This document shows positions 35,162-42,754 of a DNA stretch of 64,000 nucleotides, in pieces (the first letter of the stretch is position 1; each line of letters begins with the position of its first letter). A program made the translations under genes and the position numbers. The stretch spans positions 62,001-126,000 of the forward strand of contig JAUQZE010000034.1 of the NCBI GenBank assembly GCA_030587365.1. The letters are read 5' to 3'. This DNA is from Candidatus Freyarchaeota archaeon (GTDB lineage Archaea > Asgardarchaeota > Jordiarchaeia > Jordiarchaeales > Jordiarchaeaceae). The notes under the pieces are model-generated. The model saw only the letters and a program-made list of their open reading frames with translations. It did no database searches and was not told the origin of the DNA.

Positions 35162-36280
35162 TTAATCGTATTTTCCATCAAAGGTTAAATCTAATATTTC
35201 GATTATTTTTTTTGGAGGAACTATTATATAAAATAATTCTGGGTCAAAGTGTGACTGAAAAATTAATCCAGTTCTGAGCAAATCATCTATGGATTCTACT
35301 AACTCATCTTGGTTAATATCAACTTTTAATTCCTCGTAAAGCAAGCTGTATTCTTTTTTTATTTCATTAAGGGATATATACGGTTCATAAAGGTACTTTT
35401 GGAAGACTCTGGCAATTTTTTGGAAAAGTAGATGTGTCATTAAGCTAGTTTGAGTAAGGGAGTCAATTATGCTAAGTTCATCCTGCACGGTGAAAATATT
35501 TGAACTTGCTTCTTGAATGTGAATAGGCAGTATATCTGCGCCCCCTACTGAAATAGGATATATTCTTTTTAATATTTCAATAATTGTGCTCGGCCGTCCG
35601 ATATCGAATTCCAAAACGATGTCAGTTAAAAAACGCATTGTAGATGGACGTATAAATGAGGGGAAGGCTGTCGTCACCCTCTGATATGTTATATCCATCA
35701 GCTCATTTTCCGAATATAAATCCAAGAAGATAGCGTTGTCTAGCTGTGAACGGGGTTCATGTTCTTTTCTGATTTTTCTAGCATAACCAGTTTGTGCTGT
35801 AGCTATTGTTGTTATACCGAGTTCCTTGGATTCTTGGAGAAATTTTTTGTGAATGTTATGGTTATTCTCATCAACATCGTCCAGTATAATTACTACTTTG
35901 TTTTCTATACCCCTTCTCAACCGTCTAAACGTGTTCCATAATTCGGTTATAGAAGCGCTGATTGGAATCGAGTCTAATAGTTTATTATTACATATAGATG
36001 CATTAACTTGATACATTATTTCCCTGAAGCTCTTATAGCAAAAATTAACAAAAATAGGGGTGACCTCAGCCTCCATGTTTTGCGGGAATGTCACCAAAGC
36101 ATATCTTGCGAGTAACGTTTTTCCTATTCCAGAAGGTCCATAAAGCAGAAGATTACTTGTTTTATTATCGGCGATTAATTTTAGCAGTTCGTTGAGTTCC
36201 TTTTCCCGATGGTAAAGCTTGGGTGGTATATACAGAGGGTCAAAAATTGCGTCCGCCTTTGGAGTTATCATTTTAACCAT
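35162..36280 (-). CDS. Orc1/Cdc6-like AAA+ ATPase
   Basis: A 372-residue AAA+ protein with the archaeal Cdc6 layout. YHREKELNELLKLIAD precedes Walker A (LYGPSGIGKTLLAR), Walker B is VIILDDVDEN, and EFDIGRPSTIIEILKRI stands where sensor 2 (GDxRxA) is expected. The C-terminal ~120 residues are helical and end in a winged-helix-like part. The sensor-2 Arg is kept but the motif is divergent, so it may be a paralog rather than the main initiator. The upstream 36281-36553 is AT-rich; I did not find clear origin recognition boxes. Confidence 0.7.
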   Translation of the reverse strand: MVKMITPKADAIFDPLYIPPKLYHREKELNELLKLIADNKTSNLLLYGPSGIGKTLLARYALVTFPQNMEAEVTPIFVNFCYKSFREIMYQVNASICNNKLLDSIPISASITELWNTFRRLRRGIENKVVIILDDVDENNHNIHKKFLQESKELGITTIATAQTGYARKIRKEHEPRSQLDNAIFLDLYSENELMDITYQRVTTAFPSFIRPSTMRFLTDIVLEFDIGRPSTIIEILKRIYPISVGGADILPIHIQEASSNIFTVQDELSIIDSLTQTSLMTHLLFQKIARVFQKYLYEPYISLNEIKKEYSLLYEELKVDINQDELVESIDDLLRTGLIFQSHFDPELFYIIVPPKKIIEILDLTFDGKYD

Positions 36281-36562
36281 CCCAACCGTTTATTTTTCAT
36301 TCTTTTTTTAGTATTTAAACCCCACAAAAAAATACTTTTAAAAATATAAATAGAGACGGGAGACACCCAACCGAAACTATTCGGCTAGAAAAGGACTTAT
36401 CTAAAAAATAAATCTATATAATTACTATAAGAAAAATTTAATGAACTAAAAATTCAATATTAAGTAACATAGAATGTACTCAATTACGCAAAGCAAAAAG
36501 AATATTTAATACATTTCACTCAAAATATAATAAAGCAACATTCATAATTAACGGTGTTAAGA

Positions 36563-37243
36563 ATGACCATTAGCGAACAAAAATCTGAAAAAATCAGAAT
36601 AATGCTACAAAAAATAGAGGATACCACGAAGCTTGAAGGACTTGCAGTGATCACAAGAGACGGCGTAAGGATTGCCAGCTCAGCTTCCGTATCTGTCGAT
36701 GCGGATATGCTATCCGCCGCCTCTGCAGCTATGATTAGCACCGGTGAAATGGCTACCATACAGTTAAATTATGGAAACTTATCGGATATAATTATCCGAG
36801 GGGATAATGGGCATATTTTACTTACCAGATCTGGGCCGAACCATATGTTGGTAGCCGCGAGTAAGGATACCACACAACTAGGTCTTAACCTAGGTGTTCT
36901 GCGAAGATATGCTAAATTGATTTCTGAGATGATAGGAGTTCCACCTGAAGTCCCAACCGCGCCTAGAATACCAGCAGCAACAACTATGCCTACACCACCG
37001 CCACCTAAACCGGTCACTGTGACCGCTGCGGTTCGACCGAAGCCTGCCGTAACACCAGAAATTACCGCTGCTAGACCTCGAGTTCCTGAAATTCAAGCAG
37101 CACCCCCACAAGCAGCCACAGATGAAATTTCAGGTGACGAGAAGGGAGCCATCTTCGAGGCGCTCAGAGCTCTGGGTTTGGAAGACATGATTAAGATGCC
37201 AAGCACCAAAGAGGGGAAAAAAACTCAGGAAGAAAGAATCTAG
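36563..37243 (+). CDS. Roadblock/LC7 domain protein with proline-rich linker
   Basis: About 226 residues. Residues ~5-120 form a roadblock/LC7 domain (KLEGLAVITRDGVRIASSAS; AASAAMISTGEMATIQ; HILLTRSGPNHMLVAAS). Such proteins pair with small GTPases of the MglA/Rag type. A Pro/Ala-rich linker follows (about 130-195), then a short helix (DEKGAIFEALRALGLEDMI). The ATG at 36563 is preferred over the GTG at 36554. No GTPase is adjacent. Together with the longin-like protein at 26533 it suggests GTPase-regulator modules in this genome. Confidence 0.75.
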   Translation: MTISEQKSEKIRIMLQKIEDTTKLEGLAVITRDGVRIASSASVSVDADMLSAASAAMISTGEMATIQLNYGNLSDIIIRGDNGHILLTRSGPNHMLVAASKDTTQLGLNLGVLRRYAKLISEMIGVPPEVPTAPRIPAATTMPTPPPPKPVTVTAAVRPKPAVTPEITAARPRVPEIQAAPPQAATDEISGDEKGAIFEALRALGLEDMIKMPSTKEGKKTQEERI

Positions 37244-37408
37244 AGAACTTGTGAAACAGTTAAAATTGGTTTCATAAAACTAATCCTCTTTGATCGAACA
37301 ACGGATAAACCATTCTACTTAACTATAGTTAGAAACGAATAAGAAGCAGACTGTGTCCCAAATTACAGGATTTTAACAGCTATCCTTAAGCTCACTAATT
37401 TTTGTATT

Positions 37409-37558
37409 TTATTCAAGTTCAATCCACAAGAGTTCTTCGGCTAAAGCGCACTCCCCATCCTTATAAAATTCACAAACGTAACAACACGCCTCGTGATCAT
37501 CACAGATTTCGATCATGAAGCACTCATCGCAACAGTTAAGGTTAACATAATTCTGCAT
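37409..37558 (-). CDS. Small cysteine-rich protein (49 residues)
   Basis: A short gene with ATG at 37558 and TAA at 37409-37411. It encodes MQNYVNLNCCDECFMIEICD and continues with DDHEACCYVCEFYKDGECAL. Eight cysteines (9, 10, 13, 19, 25, 26, 29, 37) and one His suggest a zinc or Fe-S site. The rest is acidic and ends in WIELE. It lies 130 bp downstream of the zinc-ribbon/RING gene on the same strand. AGGGAAG about 10 nt upstream could be its ribosome binding site. No family recognised. Confidence 0.6.
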   Translation of the reverse strand: MQNYVNLNCCDECFMIEICDDHEACCYVCEFYKDGECALAEELLWIELE

Positions 37559-37688
37559 AGCGTTTAAACTTCCCTAGAAATAATCCTACAATTCATAGGT
37601 ATATTAGTTTAAAAAAGTTACTAGACTTTGATTTAATCTTGTGTGAGAATCAGGTAGGAGAGGGAAATTTTTGGAGATTGCAGTGGGA

Positions 37689-38252
37689 TTATGTTTCTCG
37701 CTCGTTGAGAGGTTTTCCGCATTTAGGACATTTTCTATTATCTTTGGCTAAGCAGTTCAGGTGCGCTGATCCCCCGCATTTAGGGCATATTATAAGTTCT
37801 TGATTTCTACCTATAACTGAGTTGCAAGCCATACATTTTACCATCTCTGTTCCACAGTAAGGACAAAACTCTGCATCTCTGGATACCGGCTTATTACACT
37901 CGGGGCATAATAAATTCTCAGTCGTAGCACTTTTGTCAAGTCTTTTTTCCTCGCTTTGTATTAAAGATTTATTTACAGCCCTGTTTATCAGTTCTTCATA
38001 ATTATCTTTAATACGTTTCAATTTTTTCCCAATCGAAGGCTTCATTACAGCCACTTTTTCCGCTAGAGAGTACGCGTCCTGCAAAATTTCGCTAAGAATG
38101 CTTACATCGGGAGCTGAATTTATAAGAAGGTGCATACTCTTTTCTGCTTCCCGAAAAAAAGTGTTAAACTCTGGGCCAAAATCTTCAGATTTTATGACCC
38201 CGAAAAGGTCACTCACCGCTTTTTTATAGAAATCTCTCAGATCCGAAGCCAA
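37689..38252 (-). CDS. Zinc-ribbon plus RING-like protein
   Basis: A 187-residue protein. Residues 1-112 are helical with no recognised domain. Then comes a zinc ribbon (CPECNKPVSRDAEFCPYC). A second module starts CMACNSVI and has the spacing CxxC, CPKC, H, C, CPKC, the eight ligands of a RING-like fold. It lies 9 kb from the ubiquitin-like locus, which has three more RING-like genes, so it could be a further E3-type subunit. Alternatively the module is two stacked zinc ribbons. Confidence 0.6.
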   Translation of the reverse strand: MASDLRDFYKKAVSDLFGVIKSEDFGPEFNTFFREAEKSMHLLINSAPDVSILSEILQDAYSLAEKVAVMKPSIGKKLKRIKDNYEELINRAVNKSLIQSEEKRLDKSATTENLLCPECNKPVSRDAEFCPYCGTEMVKCMACNSVIGRNQELIICPKCGGSAHLNCLAKDNRKCPKCGKPLNERET

Positions 38253-38422
38253 AGCTACTCCTTCTTTTCCGAATTCTCACATTTAAACTAAGCAGCTGAC
38301 CTTTTTTCATTTTTGGAAGTTACATCAATAATTCGGACGGTTAGAATTTTAAAAAGCCCGGATACCACTTCAAATTTAATTGATTAAACTTTTAGAAAGC
38401 AGAAAAATAGGGAAAGAAATAA

Positions 38423-39187
38423 TTAATACTGTAAATCTCTCAGAAAATTTTGAATAGCTTGGTTAAGTTCTTCCGGTTTTTCCATCATCACCATATGACC
38501 AGCGCTTTCAATTATTTTTAGAGAAGAATTCGAAATCGTCTCATTCAGATACCGAGACCATTTTACCGGAGTTAGCTTGTCCTCAATACCAACAATAATC
38601 AATGTTGGAAAACTAATCTCTGAAATCTTTCCTCTGACATCAAAGTTGTTACAAGCCGCAAAATCCGAGTAAGCAACTTCCGGTCTACACTTCAAACATT
38701 CATTCTTCACCATCTCAACAACTTCTGGATCAGCCTTCTCAGCAAAAGCCATACCACCAATAGCCATCTCGACACTCTCCTTGAAATTAGTTTTCAAAGC
38801 CTTAAGAATATCAGGAAGCACACCTAACTTGGCACCCGTACCCACCAGAACCACCGCCCTCAAAAGCTCCGGATAATTCAACGCCAACTGAATACAAATC
38901 GCGCCCCCCAAGGAATGCCCCACAGCAACCATTTTCTCAACACCCAAACCCCTGACAAACTCCGCCACATAATCCGCAAAAAGCTCCACAGAAATCTCCT
39001 CATCAAGCGGGTCAGATTTCCCATGCCCAGGCAAATCCAGCAGAATCAAACGATACTTTTTAGAAAGAGGCCTCTGAAAATTCCAAGAAACGTGACTATT
39101 CATAGAACCATGAACAAAAACCAGCGGCAAACCCTTACCCAAAGCCTCATAATAAAACTTTTTATCCCTAATCACTAAAAACGGCAA
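38423..39187 (-). CDS. Alpha/beta-fold hydrolase
   Basis: A 254-residue serine hydrolase. The oxyanion region VHGSMNSHVSWNF, DLPGHGKSDP, the nucleophile elbow VGHSLGG, the acid VGIEDKLTPV and the base SAGHMVMMEKPEE form a complete catalytic triad. GAGG 8 nt before the TTG at 39187 selects this start over an upstream frame. No signal peptide, so cytosolic. The substrate is unknown; esterase or C-C hydrolase members share this pattern. Codons mostly end in A/C. Confidence 0.85.
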   Translation of the reverse strand: MPFLVIRDKKFYYEALGKGLPLVFVHGSMNSHVSWNFQRPLSKKYRLILLDLPGHGKSDPLDEEISVELFADYVAEFVRGLGVEKMVAVGHSLGGAICIQLALNYPELLRAVVLVGTGAKLGVLPDILKALKTNFKESVEMAIGGMAFAEKADPEVVEMVKNECLKCRPEVAYSDFAACNNFDVRGKISEISFPTLIIVGIEDKLTPVKWSRYLNETISNSSLKIIESAGHMVMMEKPEELNQAIQNFLRDLQY

Positions 39188-39330
39188 CGTCCAAACCTCA
39201 CAAATAGTAATGAAAGTTAATCGAATCAAATCGAATCAAATATAGAACAAATATAGTATAAATATCCTTTTATCTCTGCAGTCAAAACCAGAGCCAGGGC
39301 AGTGAGTGTACCGATTTTCCGCTCCTTTAT

Positions 39331-39562
39331 CTAATTCCTAACATAAAACCTGTCTCCATCTCTGTTAATGGTCATCGCATGCCTTCCCTTCTGAAAAACC
39401 TCAAGATAATCCTTCCGGATATAAATTTCATTAAAACTGATCCGACCCAACTCCTTCAAAAACCTCATCCTTAGTAAACTCGATAAAATCAGCCCGCCGC
39501 TCAATAGGAAAAGGAGTGTCACTCAAACTCTCCTGCAAATCCGCATTCAAAAACTTATCCAT
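39331..39562 (-). pseudogene. Small gene, apparently frameshifted
   Basis: A strong ribosome binding site (AGGAGGAG, 8-nt spacing) precedes an ATG at 39562 that opens a 43-codon frame (MDKFLNADLQESLSDTPFPI...) ending at 39431. A second frame then continues with protein-like sequence (IYIRKDYLEVFQKGRHAM...) to the stop at 39331. Before that point the second frame gives implausible hydrophobic text. A single frameshift around 39440 would join both into a ~77-residue protein. It may be a broken gene, two overlapping genes, or a sequencing error. Confidence 0.4.
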
Positions 39563-39664
39563 TAAAACCACTCCTCCTAAAACAAATTTCCAATAGAAAC
39601 CACATCCTCTAAGATTTTATAATTAACCCAAACAAAAACAAGGATTTCAAATCAAAAAAGGAAT

Positions 39665-39900
39665 TGAGGGCCCGTGCCGGGAGTTTCATGAGAACAGCGG
39701 AAGGCTCATCCCCAAATTGAATTCCCGAACGCAACCAAACAGGTTAACGTTCCCCGGGTAGGGGGATATCAGCTACCACTGAGCAGCAGCTCCAGAGTAA
39801 CCACAGTCCCCAAGGTTACCACTAGGCTCAGCGTGATTACACACACTGAACTACCTCACGCGGGCCGCTTCGTTTGTTGAGCAAAATATCGTGCGTGAGG
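39665..39900. ncRNA. Structured RNA candidate, identity and strand unresolved
   Basis: This GC-rich island in AT-rich surroundings has no protein frame but many pairings: GGCCCG (39669) with CGGGCC (39861), CCGGG with CCCGG, ATGAG with CTCAT, GAACG/ACC with GGT/CGTTC, CTGAGC with GCTCAG, GTAACC with GGTTAC, and CCTCACGC with GCGTGAGG. The outermost pairs close a domain of about 200 nt. The last pair is followed on the plus strand by TATAAAATTTTTT. It does not show a tRNA T-loop or the RNase P core. SRP RNA was considered and not confirmed, since the CAGG/GGAA/AGCAG helix 8 motif is not found. Confidence 0.55.
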
Positions 39901-40143
39901 GTATAAAATTTTTTCGGAGACTTCAGTTTTTATATCAATCATAACAAAGAGTAATTTTGGTTATTTGATATTTTTGGGAATAAAAGATTAGAGCAATAGG
40001 TTTCAAGTAAAAAATGGTTTAGGTCGGCTTTGTTTGGGTACTCGTGGGGCTTTTGATGTTTAAAAAATCTGGTTTTAGATACTTATCAGGATGGCTTAAT
40101 TTTAGAATATTTTAAAATTTTGATTATTTTATTGTATGTTTGT

Positions 40144-40719
40144 TTAGGGTTTATGCCATGTGAACATGTAGTATTTTGGTTCTCCTGTTGGTCCTACTGT
40201 TGCTACCACGAATTTTTTTCTGACGCTTGTTGCGAGTCGTCCGGCTCTTACTGTTTCAATTGGGCTTAGTTGGGTGCCTTGGGGTACTACTGATACTATG
40301 AGGGGGGCGTGGTCTATTCCTGGTCCGTGTTCGTAGATTGAGAAGTCTGCTCCGAATTTGAGTCCTGGTCTGACTATTTTTCCTTTTTCTCTGAGGTCTC
40401 TGTACACGGTGTATTTTGTTTTGAAGTCTATGTAGGTTTGTTCTGCTTTTTTTTCGAGTTCGTCTTTGGTTATTGCGTGGTTGTCTGTGGCGTCTGTGAG
40501 TTCGATTTTTTCTTTTTCGAGTAGGTATAGGGCTTCGTGTAGGGATAGTTCAAGTGGGCGTGTGAATTGGGGTGATTTGGGTTTTCTTATTCCTAGGGGT
40601 TGTCCGTAGAATTTTTCGGCGTAGAGTTGGGAGCCTTCTTCGGGGTTCCATACGATTACCCGGTTTCCGGGTATTAGTTCTGCTCTTTTTTTTCTTGGGG
40701 TTTCTTGGGGGGTTTCCAC
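40144..40719 (-). CDS. endA: tRNA-intron endonuclease
   Basis: A 191-residue archaeal splicing endonuclease. The N-terminal half ends in LSLHEALYLLEKEKIEL and the catalytic half has YTVYRDLREKGKIVRPGLKF, GADFSIYEHGPG (catalytic Tyr), DHAPLIVSV (His) and RLATSVRKKFVVATV (Lys). This is the homomeric single-domain length. It excises tRNA introns at the bulge-helix-bulge motif. It lies 49 bp downstream of the DUF47 gene on the same strand. Codons end almost only in A/C. Confidence 0.92.
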   Translation of the reverse strand: METPQETPRKKRAELIPGNRVIVWNPEEGSQLYAEKFYGQPLGIRKPKSPQFTRPLELSLHEALYLLEKEKIELTDATDNHAITKDELEKKAEQTYIDFKTKYTVYRDLREKGKIVRPGLKFGADFSIYEHGPGIDHAPLIVSVVPQGTQLSPIETVRAGRLATSVRKKFVVATVGPTGEPKYYMFTWHKP

Positions 40720-40768
40720 TAGCTTTTCCTCATTTTTTTGTTTGTTTTCTTGTGTGTTTTAGCCTAGC

Positions 40769-41419
40769 TTAGCCTAGTCTTGCGACAGCGATTATACGTG
40801 CTGCGTCGGCGGCTTTTCTGGCGGTGTCTACTGCGTCTTCGAGATTGGTTATGATGTTTAGTAGGCGTATTAGTGTTTTGTGGTCTATGTCTAGTTCGAA
40901 TAGGGATTGTTCGGTGGCTCTGTGGATTTGGTCCATGAATCTTTCTATTTTGTCGACTTCTTCGGCGGCTTTTTGGGCTCTTTGTACGTCTTCTACTATG
41001 GTGAATATGGATTCTCTGAGTGTTTCTACTGAGTTTATCATGGTGTTTACGAGGTTTCTTAGGTCTTCGGTAAAGTCGCCTTCGGGTTTCCAGTTTTTTA
41101 ATCCTTTTAGTCTGAAGGCGGTTCCTTCGGCGTAGTCGGCAATTTCGTCTGCTATGAGGACTAGTCGCATCATGTCTTCTCTCTGGATTAGTGTTGCTGC
41201 TATGGAGAGTTCGTCTAGGAGTGTTAGTTTTATTTCGTCGGCTTCGTTTTCAGCCTGTGAGATTTTTGATAGTATTTCTTCCATTTCTTGTTCGTTTCCG
41301 TTTAGCCATGCTTCAAGGAAGGGTGCTAGCTCTTTCACCGCGGATAGTATCTTTCTTACGTGGTCTTGGATTATTTCGAGGACCATCCTCTCCTTGCTTT
41401 TATTAAGGTCAATACTCAT
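40769..41419 (-). CDS. DUF47 / PhoU-like phosphate transport accessory protein
   Basis: A 216-residue all-helical protein of the DUF47 family (Pit accessory, distant PhoU relative). Helical repeats with acidic metal-binding pairs are seen: KISQAENEADEIKLTLLDEL and VLIADEIADYAEGTAFRLK. Family members are usually encoded beside a Pit-type phosphate permease and regulate it. No permease gene is present here. It is followed by endA. Two AbrB-PhoU proteins, one PhoU and this protein make four PhoU-fold proteins in the window. Confidence 0.85.
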   Translation of the reverse strand: MSIDLNKSKERMVLEIIQDHVRKILSAVKELAPFLEAWLNGNEQEMEEILSKISQAENEADEIKLTLLDELSIAATLIQREDMMRLVLIADEIADYAEGTAFRLKGLKNWKPEGDFTEDLRNLVNTMINSVETLRESIFTIVEDVQRAQKAAEEVDKIERFMDQIHRATEQSLFELDIDHKTLIRLLNIITNLEDAVDTARKAADAARIIAVARLG

Positions 41420-41613
41420 GGCATCTTTCCTCTCATTATGGGTGTTTTAATTTCTACTCGAACATATTTAAATAAATTCCTATATGCGTGAATTAAAAGT
41501 TGGTGGTGAAATGAAGGATTAGACAGCGTGTTATATAAATTAGTGGAGTATTTGGTTATATTCATGTTTTTTATAATGGGCGTATGCTTTTTAGGAGAAA
41601 TCTAAAATTTTTA

Positions 41614-42117
41614 TTATTTTATTTCTGATATTTTTTCCTTGAACTCGTCTATGTCTACTTCGTATATTGTTCGGTTTTTCAGTGTGATGACGTTTTTTTC
41701 GATTCCTATATATCCATTTTCTTCAAGTATTTTGAGGTTTTTTTGGAGTTGCTCTTCGCTCATCTTCTCTTTGAGAAAGTTTAGTTCTTCCTTTTCTAGT
41801 GGGGCGCCTTTTTCGAGAATCAGAGCGAGGATCACTGCTAGGGTGGCTGTTACGGATCTGTCGATTAGGAAGCTGGGGACTAGGGCTGAGCCTAAATCGT
41901 TTACGACTATCATCCATCTTCTCTCTGTTGGAATGTATTTTAGTTGTAGGCCTATCTCGTTCAATTTGTCCTGTAGTGTGCTTATCAAATTGTGTAGATT
42001 GGATTCGTCTTCTTCGTCTGTGAGGAAAATTTCGCGCAGTTCTTCTGAAGTGATTCCCGGCTTTTTTCCATGGCTCAGAATTAGCAGTAGGGATAGTAGT
42101 TGGAGTTCTGTTGACAT
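41614..42117 (-). CDS. ScpB-like winged-helix protein of the SMC operon
   Basis: About 167 residues, fourth gene of the SMC/AAA operon. It shows two winged-helix halves: ITSEELREIF...LHNLISTLQDKLNEIGLQL then LKYIPTERRWMI, and EELNFLKEKM...LQKNLKILEENGYIGI. This is the layout of ScpB, the KITE subunit of SMC complexes. The ATG at 42117, one nt after the previous stop codon and preceded by GAGGTGG, is preferred to the TTG at 42132. Assignment rests on domain pattern plus position. Confidence 0.65.
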   Translation of the reverse strand: MSTELQLLSLLLILSHGKKPGITSEELREIFLTDEEDESNLHNLISTLQDKLNEIGLQLKYIPTERRWMIVVNDLGSALVPSFLIDRSVTATLAVILALILEKGAPLEKEELNFLKEKMSEEQLQKNLKILEENGYIGIEKNVITLKNRTIYEVDIDEFKEKISEIK

Positions 42118-42118
42118 T

Positions 42119-42754
42119 TTAAACCACCTCAAGGAATTTTTTGTTTCCTTCGGATTTGATCTTTATTTTTTTGCCATCGATTAGGAAGGTGAAAGCCATA
42201 AATTTTCGAACGGTTTCTTCCCAAGTGTCACCGCGAATAATCTTGAACATTTCAGTTTTGTTTGAATCTCGCAGAAGATTTAGGAAATTTTTTACAATAG
42301 TCATAAAGTGTGGTTCATCATAAAAGTTTGATACATCCGCCTTTACCTCACCCCTTTTATCTTGTGGAAAATCTAAGGGAACGTATTCGTGTCCCTTTAG
42401 AAAGGCGAGTGAGTAAAGCAGTCCCGCTGTAGTAATGATGTTCAACTTTACTACAGGCCGTAAGTTGATGAGGTTCGAGAGAGAGTTTATGTCGAGTTTT
42501 TGAAACTTGTCTTTGAGATTTTTATTGGTTGGAAAATCTGGGGAAAGTAATTTGTATGCTTCATTAATCTTTTTCTCGTGAACCATGACTAGATTGTGTA
42601 ATGCCTCAGAGTGTTCTGTTATGTTATGTAAGTTTACTTCAGAAAGGTTTTCTTGGAGTTCGGCTGCGTATTCGTAGATAGGGATATCGAAGGGATTAGT
42701 ATTGCCTCTTAGAGCCTGTATACACTCTTTGATGATTTCAGATGTTTTCCTCAT
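42119..42754 (-). CDS. Kleisin-position (ScpA-like) protein of the SMC operon
   Basis: A 211-residue protein between the SMC-like and ScpB-like genes, the usual place of ScpA. ATGAGG overlaps the SMC stop by 17 nt. The N-terminus begins NPFDIPIYEYAAEL, reminiscent of the way ScpA proteins start (DLLLxLI followed by DIxxI), and the middle is helical. The C-terminus (DTWEETVRKFMAFTFLIDGK then IKIKSEGNKKFLEVV) could be a small winged helix. Sequence similarity to known kleisins is weak by eye, so the call depends on context. Confidence 0.5.
   Translation of the reverse strand: MRKTSEIIKECIQALRGNTNPFDIPIYEYAAELQENLSEVNLHNITEHSEALHNLVMVHEKKINEAYKLLSPDFPTNKNLKDKFQKLDINSLSNLINLRPVVKLNIITTAGLLYSLAFLKGHEYVPLDFPQDKRGEVKADVSNFYDEPHFMTIVKNFLNLLRDSNKTEMFKIIRGDTWEETVRKFMAFTFLIDGKKIKIKSEGNKKFLEVV

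Noticed and set aside
36281..36553. Replication origin next to the Orc1/Cdc6-like gene
   Set aside because: The region is AT-rich, but no repeated origin recognition box was seen and the ATPase is divergent.
37350..37375. Third copy of the transposon end (TGTCCCAAATTA)
   Set aside because: Only about ten bases match, there is no inverted partner and no duplication.
39665..39900. SRP RNA or RNase P RNA
   Set aside because: The helix 8 motif of SRP RNA and the conserved core of RNase P RNA could not be found on either strand, so only a generic RNA call is made.
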